DNA of 14,907 bases from an uncultured Collinsella sp. (GTDB lineage Bacteria > Actinomycetota > Coriobacteriia > Coriobacteriales > Coriobacteriaceae), in contig CAKTUC010000030.1 of the NCBI GenBank assembly GCA_934617135.1, positions 1-14,907 of the forward strand, read 5' to 3'. The translations under genes were made by a program, and so were the position numbers. Numbering within the stretch: the first letter of the stretch is position 1; every line of letters starts with the position of its first letter. This document shows positions 7,119 to 12,918 of the stretch, one piece after another. The notes beneath the pieces were generated by a model. That model was not told the DNA's origin and did no database searches. It saw only the letters and a program-made list of their open reading frames with translations.

Positions 7119-7840
7119 CGGTCTATGTGACGGGCGACATCCACGGTGGGCTCGACATGCAAAAGCTCCGCGACTGGGAGCTTGGCGACAGTCTTACCAG
7201 CGACGACTATCTCATCGTTGCCGGTGACTTTGGCTTTCCGTGGGGCTTTTCTGCCGAGGAATGCACCGACATCGCCTGGCTGGAGTCGCGCCCCTACACG
7301 GCACTGTTCGTCGACGGCAACCACGAGCGCTTCGACCACTGGGAGGAGCGCCCCGTGGAGACATGGCACGGTGGGCTGACGCAGCGCCTGTCGGACACTT
7401 CGTCCATCCGCCGCCTCATGCGCGGCGAGGTCTTCGAGCTCGACGGCTCGACGGTCTTCACCATGGGCGGTGCCACGAGCGTGGACAGGGAATACCGCGT
7501 GCCGTATTCCAGCTGGTGGCCTCAGGAGCTCCCGGACGAGCGCGATTTCGATACCGCGCGGGCAAGGCTCGACGAGGTCGGCTGGAAGGTCGACTGCGTC
7601 ATCACCCATACCTGCGCCACGCGCATGCTCTCGCCGACGCTCTACCCGGACCCAGGCTGGGAACGCCCTGATGTGGACCGGCTGACCGGATTCCTCGACG
7701 AGCTCGAGGACCGCCTGGACTACACGCGCTGGTATTACGGCCATTTCCATCGCGATGCCAACCCGGACGGACGCCACACGGTGCTGTATGACCGGATCGT
7801 GAGGCTCGGGGGCAAAATCCTGCCGTGGGGTGCGTACTGA
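7115..7840 (+). CDS. Calcineurin-like metallophosphoesterase 2
   Basis: It begins at the ATGA overlap with the preceding gene; AAGAGG lies just upstream. The 241-aa product has DIH 8-10, GD 37-38, GNHE 68-71, TH 164-165 and GHFH 209-212, so all metal ligands of the family are present. A distinctive mid-region, GGATSVDREYR then SWWPQELP, occurs also in the next gene (GGAASNDRQYR, SWWPEEMP), marking the two as paralogues; their first 24 nucleotides are identical. The central SWWP-x-E segment is typical of a widespread subfamily of uncharacterised bacterial phosphoesterases. The enzyme is cytoplasmic (no signal or membrane segment); its substrate is unknown. Confidence 0.93.
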   Translation: MTVYVTGDIHGGLDMQKLRDWELGDSLTSDDYLIVAGDFGFPWGFSAEECTDIAWLESRPYTALFVDGNHERFDHWEERPVETWHGGLTQRLSDTSSIRRLMRGEVFELDGSTVFTMGGATSVDREYRVPYSSWWPQELPDERDFDTARARLDEVGWKVDCVITHTCATRMLSPTLYPDPGWERPDVDRLTGFLDELEDRLDYTRWYYGHFHRDANPDGRHTVLYDRIVRLGGKILPWGAY

Positions 7841-8577
7841 TGACGGTCTATGTGACGGGCGACGTGCACGGCAGGGCCGAGTACGGGTCCAGCCGGTTTG
7901 CCTCCAAGTCTTGGCCGCTGGGCCGGACCCTGACGCGCGATGACGTGGTGATCGTGGCCGGAGACTTCGGCTTTGTCTGGGATGGCTCGAATGCCGAGAA
8001 ATACTGGCTCGACTGGCTCGAGTCGAAGCCTTGGACCACGTGTTTCGTGGACGGCAACCATGAGAACCACCGCGCTCTGGCTGATCTGCCGGTGCGGGAG
8101 TGGAACGACGGGCTCGTCCACGAGGTGCGGCCGCACGTGCTGCACCTGATGCGCGGCGAGGTGTTCGACATCGACGGGGCCATGCTTCTCGCCTTGGGCG
8201 GTGCCGCGAGCAACGACAGACAGTATCGCAAGGAGGGGAGGAGCTGGTGGCCCGAGGAGATGCCGGGCGAGAAAGAGATGGAACACTGCCGCTCCTCGCT
8301 CGACCGCGTGGGCTGGAAGGTCGACTACGTTGTGACTCACGAGGCGCCGGCTGGCCTTGCTGAGGGGCTGTGTCGCGAGCGCGGACGCGAGTATCGATGC
8401 GACCGGCTGCAACGATTCCTTGGCGAGCTCGACGGGCGGCTCGGCTACCGCGCCTGGTTCTTCGGCCACTACCACGGCGACAAATGGTGCGACGCCAAGC
8501 ATCGCCTTATCTACCGAGACATCGTGCCGATCGAAGATGTCTCGGTAGGTTCTAGAAACCTTCTAGAACCGTTCTAG
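7840..8577 (+). CDS. Calcineurin-like metallophosphoesterase 3 (paralogue of 2)
   Basis: The ATG at 7840 overlaps the preceding stop (TGATG), giving tight coupling. The 245-aa product has DVH 8-10, GD 41-42, GNHE 72-75, TH 166-167 and GHYH 209-212, so it is predicted active. It is clearly related to the preceding protein along its length and most likely arose by tandem duplication followed by divergence. The last ~20 codons (VGSRNLLEPF) are built from two inverted repeats at 8511-8548 and 8550-8590, so the C-terminus is probably an addition or was reshaped by the hairpin DNA; the stop lies inside the second hairpin. Confidence 0.93.
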   Translation: MTVYVTGDVHGRAEYGSSRFASKSWPLGRTLTRDDVVIVAGDFGFVWDGSNAEKYWLDWLESKPWTTCFVDGNHENHRALADLPVREWNDGLVHEVRPHVLHLMRGEVFDIDGAMLLALGGAASNDRQYRKEGRSWWPEEMPGEKEMEHCRSSLDRVGWKVDYVVTHEAPAGLAEGLCRERGREYRCDRLQRFLGELDGRLGYRAWFFGHYHGDKWCDAKHRLIYRDIVPIEDVSVGSRNLLEPF

Positions 8578-8604
8578 AAGGTTTCTAGAAATCAGTCGCC
8601 TGAT
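8511..8604. repeat. Three consecutive perfect hairpins at the end of the phosphoesterase operon
   Basis: Hairpin 1: a 13-bp perfect inverted repeat, 8511-8523 with 8536-8548. Hairpin 2: a 19-bp perfect inverted repeat, 8550-8568 (TTCTAGAAACCTTCTAGAA) with 8572-8590, 3-nt loop, containing four TTCTAGAA palindromes. Hairpin 3: ATCAG-TCGC-CTGAT at 8591-8604. The first two overlap the coding sequence of the third phosphoesterase. No T run follows, so this is not a standard terminator; it sits between convergent genes and could block readthrough from both sides, stabilise the mRNA 3' end or be a recombination/protein-binding site. Confidence 0.9.
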
Positions 8605-8619
8605 AGGAGAAGTGCGGGG

Positions 8620-9195
8620 CTACTCGCCCCTCATCTGGGTCATGACCTCGGCCTTGGCCTCGGCCACGGCAGCCCGCTGCTCGGAGGCGGCGAGGCGGTC
8701 CTTGAGGGCGGCGACCTCGGCCATCAGGTCGCGCTGGGCCAGGAGCGCGTCGCTCAGCTCGGACTGGGCTTTCAATGCGGCGTCACGCTCGCCGCGCAGG
8801 CGCTCGATCTCAGCGACCATGGCCTCCGCCTCGGCATGGAGATGGACGACCTGCCTGTCGAGATCCCTGGCATCGGCGAGGTACCTGACGCTCGCGGCGT
8901 GGAGCTCGTTGTTCTCGAGCTCGAGGCTCGCGGTATCGAGCTCGAACTTCTCCTCGATGAAGGCGACTCGCTCGCTGTAGCTGGCCTCGAGCTCTTCGTT
9001 CCGGTCCGTCGCCTCGACGAGCTTGCGCTTGAATTCGTCGAGCTGGGCCCTGAGCAGCGCGTTCTCGGTCTTGAGGTCGGCGGTCTCGCGCAGCAGCCTC
9101 TCCCGCCATGTCGCCTCGATCCGCTCGGCGGCCTCATCGAGGACGGACTTCAGGCCGTAACCGTAAATCTCCCTGATTGTTCTCTCGTCTGCCAT
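8620..9195 (-). CDS. Predicted coiled-coil protein of unknown function
   Basis: The ATG at 9195 is chosen because GGAG lies 9 nt upstream; a TTG at 9210 would include that RBS. The 191-aa product opens with MADERTIREIYGYGLKSVLDEA and is then almost wholly heptad-rich, charged helix (Glu/Arg/Leu/Ala), e.g. LKTENALLRAQLDEFKRKL, with no membrane segment, signal peptide or catalytic motif that I recognise. It could be a scaffold, a structural phage-like protein or a regulator of its neighbours. It converges on the three-phosphoesterase operon, with the hairpin array between them, and base composition is similarly GC-rich, so the two may have arrived together; that link is inference. Confidence 0.82.
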   Translation of the reverse strand: MADERTIREIYGYGLKSVLDEAAERIEATWRERLLRETADLKTENALLRAQLDEFKRKLVEATDRNEELEASYSERVAFIEEKFELDTASLELENNELHAASVRYLADARDLDRQVVHLHAEAEAMVAEIERLRGERDAALKAQSELSDALLAQRDLMAEVAALKDRLAASEQRAAVAEAKAEVMTQMRGE

Positions 9196-9218
9196 GGTGC
9201 GGCACTCCAATCAACAAT

Positions 9219-9237
9219 GGCATGGCTCCGCCATGCC
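9219..9237. repeat. Perfect 8-bp inverted repeat upstream of the coiled-coil gene
   Basis: GGCATGGC-TCC-GCCATGCC lies 24 nt upstream of the start of the minus-strand gene. It would form a tight hairpin in the mRNA leader or act as an operator. Confidence 0.55.
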
Positions 9238-9712
9238 GTACGGCTGGGAACAAATACGCGGCCGCTGTTGATTTGTAGTCATCCTGCGATCGGTGAGTTC
9301 TAAAAAGGCGTCTCAAAGTCGGTGTCTTGTCGCAGGCTTTAGGTTAGAGAAATACTGCGCGTTTTCATGGTATCACGTGCCTTTAAGACCATAAATGGAC
9401 GGCCGTATCGATTCGTTGAAAATAGCACCTACGACGTGTTGGTGGCGGGAGAGTGATGGCGCTAAAGATGTTGAGAATGATTACGGGATTGTCTTAGATG
9501 CGGGCATGAAAAAGGGCCGAAGCGAAGTGTCTGGCCGGACGCCAATTGTCCGGGAACTGTTTCGGTTCGACCCTGCTTCATTTTACATCCGTGGCATGTT
9601 TTTGCAGACGCCCTGACGGCGGTTGACTCTCACGACCTCGATGGCGGCTTTCCCGTCCTCGATCCTTGCCGGATTGCGGAGGACACCGCTGCGTTAACGG
9701 CCGGATATCATT
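9238..9712. other. Gene-less stretch between the coiled-coil gene and the integration module
   Basis: No convincing gene is seen. A 73-codon plus-strand frame at 9395-9616 has no RBS and no recognisable motif. On the minus strand (about 9703-9597) a short frame reads RNPARIEDGKAAIEVVRVN and could be the tail of a decayed gene, but no start or family can be assigned. A palindromic GCGGCCGC occurs at 9259-9266. Confidence 0.4.
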
Positions 9713-9752
9713 TGAGTCAGAATCCTCTTCTTTTGAAGCGGATTCTGACTCA
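9713..9752. repeat. Strong 40-nt hairpin
   Basis: A 13-bp perfect stem (9713-9725 TGAGTCAGAATCC with 9740-9752), one mismatch, then CTTC-TTTT-GAAG at the tip. No T run follows on either strand. It could be a site-specific recombination, replication or antisense-RNA structure; function unknown. Confidence 0.8.
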
Positions 9753-9778
9753 GTGGCTTTAGTTCAGTTGTCTGACAG

Positions 9779-9809
9779 AAGCCCACATCGATAGTCGGTT
9801 TGTGGGCTT
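9779..9809 (-). terminator. Terminator-like hairpin after the winged-helix gene
   Basis: AAGCCCACA (9779-9787) pairs with TGTGGGCTT (9801-9809), 9 bp with a 13-nt loop, overlapping the stop codon of the minus-strand gene. The following sequence (CTGTC) has few T residues, so it may be weak. Confidence 0.5.
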
Positions 9810-10194
9810 AAGATTTCGGGGGCTCCCAGCCGTTTTCGATGGCAGCGCGGTAGATTGCAGCGTAATTAAGCATCCAGCTGCCATCACCCACTTTTTGAAT
9901 GTACCCCTTATCCTTCAAAGAGGTGTAGGCTCGGGAGATCGTGTTCTTACTCAAATGGTAGCGCTCCTCAATCCATTTGCTTTTCGCACAAAAGCCCATG
10001 GCTTTTTTGTTTTTGGACGGCTTTCCAAGCTTCCATACAAGGCCGAGGATGAGGCGCTCGGCAGCGACGGTGGTGGCGCAGCACGCCCACTCGGGCACTG
10101 CAATAAAATTAGTGATATCCATTTTTCTTTCAATCTCTCGTTGCCCATTAACATCATCGTTAAATTTGTCAGAAATCGACGGCAGCTCGCTCAT
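9808..10194 (-). CDS. Small winged-helix DNA-binding protein
   Basis: A 128-aa product; the ATG at 10194 lies 9 nt after the stop of the excisionase-like gene, so the two are co-transcribed. A weak GGCGG sits 5 nt before the start. Residues ~45-108 form a plausible winged helix: AAERLILGLVWKLG, a KSKWIEERYHLSKNTISRAYTSL recognition helix region of the GntR/MarR type, and GYIQKVGDGSW as the wing. A recurring possibility in such elements is a replication or excision-control protein. The position between the excisionase-like gene and a large hairpin suggests it may regulate excision or bind that hairpin; this is inference. Confidence 0.75.
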   Translation of the reverse strand: MSELPSISDKFNDDVNGQREIERKMDITNFIAVPEWACCATTVAAERLILGLVWKLGKPSKNKKAMGFCAKSKWIEERYHLSKNTISRAYTSLKDKGYIQKVGDGSWMLNYAAIYRAAIENGWEPPKS

Positions 10195-10203
10195 GTTTAC
10201 CGC

Positions 10204-10449
10204 CTAGTCAAAGTGGGCGGTACGACCTTCGAGCTGCTTGAAAAGCTCATAGAACGAGCTTTCAAACATGTAATTCGAACGATGGATTTGGATTAGCTTG
10301 CCGGACTCACGCATAAACTTGCGTGCGGTGTTTTCGCTCCAGCCAGTGATTTCGCGGATATCGTTAACGCGGAGCAGCCGATCGCACTGAGCGGCACCAG
10401 TGGGGAAAGTCGGTGTGGACGCCTGAGTGCTAATCTTTGGAGTAGCCAT
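10204..10449 (-). CDS. Excisionase-like (MerR/HTH_17-type) protein
   Basis: An 81-aa product with AAAGGAT 8 nt before the ATG. After a disordered N-terminus, residues ~25-75 (LLRVNDIREITGWSENTARKFM then ESGKLIQIHRSNYMF) match the small helix-turn-helix of excisionases and MerR-like DNA-binding proteins: helix, turn at TGWS, recognition helix, short wing. Lying next to the integrase on the same strand, it probably directs the integrase toward excision. The upstream region holds a consensus TTGACA, so it likely has its own promoter separate from the integrase. Confidence 0.72.
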   Translation of the reverse strand: MATPKISTQASTPTFPTGAAQCDRLLRVNDIREITGWSENTARKFMRESGKLIQIHRSNYMFESSFYELFKQLEGRTAHFD

Positions 10450-10471
10450 GATGAGCTATCCTTTCAATGAG

Positions 10472-10530
10472 GGCCCTCCCTGTGCTTGTAAGACTTACCA
10501 GGTTCATAAGCACTTGGGGGGCCGGTTTTT
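10472..10530 (+). terminator. Large hairpin with T run on the plus strand
   Basis: GGCCCTCC...GTGCTT (10472-10487) pairs with AAGCAC...GGGGGGCC (10508-10523) with a small internal mismatch and 20-nt loop, followed after GG by TTTTT (10526-10530). On the plus strand it looks like a terminator, though no plus-strand gene precedes it. On the minus strand it is a leader hairpin of the excisionase-like mRNA. Confidence 0.45.
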
Positions 10531-10563
10531 ATGACTACATGCGTAGCCATCTGACAGCTTTAG

Positions 10564-10590
10564 AATGTAATAAAACCTATTAAATGTCAA
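10564..10590 (-). promoter_or_regulatory. Probable promoter of the excisionase-like operon
   Basis: On the minus strand, a perfect -35 TTGACA (complement of 10585-10590) with a weak -10, TACATT (complement of 10564-10569), at 15 bp. The surrounding 10532-10667 is AT-rich, with an imperfect palindrome GGTATTATAGTACC at 10618-10631 that could bind integrase or excisionase. Confidence 0.4.
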
Positions 10591-10667
10591 TCAAATAAAG
10601 CATCTACCTGCGGAAATGGTATTATAGTACCGTAATATTATGGACGAAATGATGAATGAAAAACATA

Positions 10668-11915
10668 CTATTGCTCGTTTCTCTGTATATAGGTATTGAT
10701 TAAGTCTTCGTAGCCTTTAACTGCTTTTATTTCTGATTGTTGAACGAGGCTTGTATACGTTTTGAGCGTGATATTGGGGTCTGCGTGGCCAAGAATGCCT
10801 TGCACGCTTCTAACGTCCGAGCCGTTCGCCAACATAAAAGTGCTCACACAATGCCTGAGCTGATGTGGGCAGATGCCCTTATATAGTTTTCCGCCAGTCG
10901 AATTGTTCGGCTCATAGATTCCAAGATTGCAGCTAACTGCGAAATCGCGAAACCAATGGTTGTAGATGTAGTTTTTCATGTGACAAACAGTAGGGATTCC
11001 CTGTGCGATAGCAATATCACTAATGATGGGGGTGCTGTCGGTCTGTGACAGTCCCAGAGAAGCCAGGAATTCTTTTTGTATGACTGACCATGATTGAAGA
11101 CGTTCGGTCAAGGTTTCTCCAACGGGGATTTTGCGTTGGCTTTCTTGTGATTTGGGTGCCCTCAGTTCGTGGTCGTTGGTGTACTGCCTGTCAATTTTCA
11201 AGGTTTTATTGACAGGGTCCCAATCGCGCCATTCGAGACCCAGCATCTCGCCTTTTCGCATACCCGTATACACTAGTACTAGAGTACCAACTGCTTCGGC
11301 GGTGAGCTCAATGTGTTGAAGATGTGTGCATAGGGTAGCTACTTGGCCGATTGTCAGTGATTCTCTCTCGTTGCGAGGTCTGCGAACATGAACGGTGGCG
11401 CAGGGGTTTCGATCAATTATTCTTTTCGCGACCGCATTCGACAGAATCTGTCGCAGCTTCGCGTTGATTCGCACAAGCTCTGAAGGCTTGTATTTTCCCG
11501 TGCGACGAGCTTCGGCATATGTTTCTTCGATTAGGTCGGGAGTTAGCCCCTCAATTGTCTGAAACGCGCCGAACAGGTCTTCGATATGTCTGCAATCGTA
11601 CGCTTCTCTTTCATAGCTCGTTGGCGCAAGCTCGGTGTCTCTGTTTTCATGAAAAGCCCAGCAGTAGGATGCAAGCAAATTTGGCTTTTTAGTTTTAGAG
11701 ATCGTGCCAGAGGAATTGATTTCAGCTAGCTTGGCCTGCATTGCAGCCTTTGCTTCTGTCTTGGTCTTGCAGTGAACTGTATAAGTTGGTGATCGTTTGT
11801 AGCGCCCCGTTTTAGGGTCCTTGATTCCAAGGGAAAAATAATAGCGATAGGTGTTAGGCGACCTCTTGTCTTTCCAACACGTGCCCCTACCGCTAATGAG
11901 TGGCTGTTCTGACAT
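10668..11915 (-). CDS. int: Tyrosine recombinase / phage-type integrase
   Basis: A 415-aa product, a usual length; ATG preceded by GGAG at 7 nt. N-terminal residues ~1-75 form the arm-binding-like region, ~80-175 the core-binding SAM-like domain (LASYCWAFHENRDTELAPTS), and ~185-400 the catalytic domain. The catalytic residues are all present: Arg220 (TGMRKGEMLGLEW), a Lys255 candidate (KSQESQRKIPV), His351-x-x-Arg354 (HQLRH), His377 (LGHADP) and Tyr387 (TLKTYTSL). It should integrate and excise the element at a tRNA-type att site. The tRNA fragment begins about 190 bp beyond its start codon, the normal position for an element's att. GC content is visibly lower than in the phosphoesterase genes. 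Confidence 0.95.
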   Translation of the reverse strand: MSEQPLISGRGTCWKDKRSPNTYRYYFSLGIKDPKTGRYKRSPTYTVHCKTKTEAKAAMQAKLAEINSSGTISKTKKPNLLASYCWAFHENRDTELAPTSYEREAYDCRHIEDLFGAFQTIEGLTPDLIEETYAEARRTGKYKPSELVRINAKLRQILSNAVAKRIIDRNPCATVHVRRPRNERESLTIGQVATLCTHLQHIELTAEAVGTLVLVYTGMRKGEMLGLEWRDWDPVNKTLKIDRQYTNDHELRAPKSQESQRKIPVGETLTERLQSWSVIQKEFLASLGLSQTDSTPIISDIAIAQGIPTVCHMKNYIYNHWFRDFAVSCNLGIYEPNNSTGGKLYKGICPHQLRHCVSTFMLANGSDVRSVQGILGHADPNITLKTYTSLVQQSEIKAVKGYEDLINTYIQRNEQ

Positions 11916-11964
11916 TTTTGCACTCCGTTTCCTTGAATAGTTTTCAACAATTCATTGAGTGCAG

Positions 11965-11997
11965 TTTAGCTAAAGCTGTTAGTAATATGTTTGTAAA
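11965..11997 (-). promoter_or_regulatory. Possible integrase promoter with palindrome
   Basis: On the minus strand a -35-like TTTACA (complement of 11992-11997) is followed about 17 nt later by a 10-bp perfect palindrome TTTAGCTAAA (11965-11974) overlapping the expected -10. The palindrome is a plausible operator. The rest of 11916-12107 is AT-rich with no gene. Confidence 0.35.
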
Positions 11998-12107
11998 AGC
12001 GTTGGTGCAGCTATCAGAGGTGAAAGTCACAAATTGCTATGTTTATCTGCGGTTATATGACGTTCAATGATGTTTGATGAGTGGTAGGGGGTAGTATTAA
12101 ATCATAT

Positions 12108-12152
12108 CTCCTAAAGCGGGTGTCGACGGTTCGAATCCGCCCGGGGGCACCA
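12108..12152 (+). other. Attachment site: 3' portion of a tRNA-Arg (CCU)-like gene
   Basis: The sequence folds as the 3' part of a tRNA: anticodon loop CT-CCT-AA (12108-12114), anticodon-stem strand, variable loop, T arm with TTCGAAT loop (12130-12136), acceptor strand CGGGGGC (12142-12148), discriminator A and CCA (12150-12152). One T-stem pair is mismatched (A12126/C12140). The matching 5' half (GCCCCCG...) is absent, so this is not a functional tRNA but the displaced end left by integration. Anticodon CCT suggests tRNA-Arg(CCU). Confidence 0.75.
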
Positions 12153-12161
12153 GGGAATATG

Positions 12162-12188
12162 ACGGCGTCGCGAGAGCGGCGCCGTTTC
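12162..12188 (+). terminator. Terminator directly after the tRNA fragment
   Basis: A 10-bp stem including one wobble pair (12162-12171 with 12176-12185), GAGA tetraloop, then TTTC. It lies 9 nt after CCA, the place expected of a tRNA gene's own terminator, so it probably marks chromosomal DNA to the right of the att site. Confidence 0.65.
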
Positions 12189-12206
12189 TGGTTTGTGGGG
12201 GCCGCC

Positions 12207-12231
12207 GGCGGATTCGGGCCGTCGACACCCG
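12207..12231 (-). repeat. Inverted, altered copy of the tRNA T-arm region
   Basis: The reverse complement matches 12117-12141 over 25 nt except that the TT of the T loop is CC. With the forward fragment it forms a large inverted repeat around the terminator. Confidence 0.7.
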
Positions 12232-12259
12232 CGTCACCAATTTCCCCGCGGGGGGAGTT

Positions 12260-12283
12260 TTCGAATCCGCCCGGGGGCACCAG
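12260..12283 (+). repeat. Second copy of the att core (24 bp)
   Basis: Identical over 24 bp to 12130-12153, starting at TTCGAATCCG and including CCA, exactly 130 bp downstream. The sequence to its left does not continue the tRNA. Probably an att scar of another insertion event. Confidence 0.75.
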
Positions 12284-12327
12284 AGATTTGCCGAGCCCGG
12301 TACCACTACGGCGACAAGCCTTGCTAG
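12280..12327 (+). pseudogene. Possible relic of a relaxase C-terminus
   Basis: The frame reads PEICRARYHYGDKPC and a stop. The last codons match the end of the upstream relaxase in position and base sequence (GACAxGCCTxGCTAG in both), and EICRARY resembles EIRNRY near that protein's end. It abuts the second att core directly, implying that the rest of a related mobilization gene was deleted. The fragment is very short, so this is tentative. Confidence 0.4.
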
Positions 12328-12443
12328 TTTTGGAAAGCTCGTCGTCGGTGCCCTAGCGCACTGCCGTTTAGTGCCGATTCTGCCATGTCCGCACTCTTAG
12401 CGAGGGTGAGGATCGCGAATTAATCGGAGAGGGCCAACCACTC

Positions 12444-12452
12444 TGATAAAAT
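12444..12452 (+). promoter_or_regulatory. Extended -10 promoter for peptide copy B
   Basis: TG-A-TAAAAT at the position equivalent to TG-A-TAGAAT in the first copy; the stronger -10 match may make this copy the better expressed one. Confidence 0.45.
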
Positions 12453-12515
12453 CGTCCTCGCTGTCGGCAGCCCTCGTGCCGGGCAGAGCCCTCCATCCGA
12501 TGGGAGGTGATGCCC

Positions 12516-12641
12516 ATGACCGATTTCACCGAGCTCGTGAAGCTCCTGACCGCTATGGTCTCGCTCCTCACGGCCCTTGTCGGCCTTTCCAAGGCACTCA
12601 AGCAGGGTTCGAAGCCCAAAAAGAAAGGCCACCGTCGCTAA
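12516..12641 (+). CDS. 41-aa hydrophobic peptide with basic tail, copy B
   Basis: It has the same start, Shine-Dalgarno, occluding leader and length as the gene at 6091-6216; the protein differs only by Leu at residue 7 (MTDFTELVKLL). The hydrophobic helix (residues ~7-28) and Lys/Arg-rich end are unchanged. Survival of an intact copy beside the chromosomal kinase, in a segment that otherwise looks like element debris, would fit an addiction-type gene that is costly to lose, but no antitoxin RNA can be demonstrated from sequence alone. Confidence 0.7.
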   Translation: MTDFTELVKLLTAMVSLLTALVGLSKALKQGSKPKKKGHRR

Positions 12642-12666
12642 GACGATGACCCAACTTCATTAAGCA

Positions 12667-12715
12667 ACGGCTCTGCCCAGCTCTCTACAACTTGGGCTGC
12701 CGTCGGCACCATTTT
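12667..12715 (+). terminator. Terminator-like hairpin after peptide copy B
   Basis: Same stem as in the first copy (ACGGC/GCCGT with inner GCCCA/TGGGC), different loop bases, TTTT at 12712-12715. Just beyond the repeat a 12-bp tandem repeat, GCGTTGTCATCC, occurs at 12765-12776 and 12780-12791. Confidence 0.5.
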
Positions 12716-12831
12716 ACCCTCCTGATGAGGAATTCGTCCATATTTCAAAAATCAAATTGTGCCCGCGTTGTCATCCCGCGCGTTGTCATCCTGCTATCGA
12801 AGCCTACCGAATGCCTGTCATAGGGACATTA

Positions 12832-12866
12832 AAGCGCCCGCTTGCTGGGGGAGCAAGCGGGCGCTT
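12832..12866 (-). terminator. Strong terminator of the kinase gene
   Basis: A 15-bp perfect stem (12832-12846 with 12852-12866), 5-nt loop. In the minus direction the stem ends with CTT and TAATG follows. It lies about 50 nt after the kinase stop, marks the end of that operon and may work in both directions. Confidence 0.88.
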
Positions 12867-12918
12867 CTGAGCGAATGCGTTTGCGGTCTAAACCGCTCGG
12901 AGCAACAAGCGATCGACG

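Larger units (their letters stand above)
3600..12152. mobile_element. Integrative mobilizable element (left boundary uncertain)
   Basis: A MobC/relaxase pair, an excisionase-like gene, a tyrosine integrase and a truncated tRNA 3' end about 190 bp beyond the integrase together indicate an integrative mobilizable element. The right end is placed at the end of the tRNA fragment (12152). The left end is not visible: no intact or partial tRNA-Arg copy is found upstream, and 3600 is only the start of the oriT-proximal region. The true left att is probably outside the window, in which case the surface-protein genes are cargo. No type IV secretion genes are present here, so transfer would need a helper. 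Confidence 0.65.
12313..12757. repeat. Direct repeat copy B (~445 bp)
   Basis: Colinear partner of 5889-6332; identity is high from about 12471 onward and ends at CAAAT (12757). It lies to the right of the att site, between the second att core and the chromosomal kinase, so it is not part of the present element's simple left-right structure. Confidence 0.92.

Noticed and set aside
8549..8604. CRISPR array, suggested by the repeated TTCTAGAA words
   Set aside because: The repeats are palindromic and contiguous, with no spacers of uniform length and no cas genes; they form hairpins.
9395..9616. 73-codon plus-strand open frame
   Set aside because: No Shine-Dalgarno, no recognisable motif, and no neighbour context supporting it.
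10668..11915. Prophage
   Set aside because: An integrase and excisionase-like gene are present, but no capsid, terminase, tail or lysis genes; the mobC/relaxase pair points to a mobilizable element.
12108..12152. Functional tRNA gene
   Set aside because: The 5' half and acceptor partner strand are missing, and one T-stem pair is mismatched.
12053..12306. Open frames on both strands over the tRNA fragments (e.g. reading GGFEPSTPALGD or PGRIRTVDTRF)
   Set aside because: These are translations of tRNA-derived sequence; such frames are frequent false proteins at att sites and have no RBS or domain.
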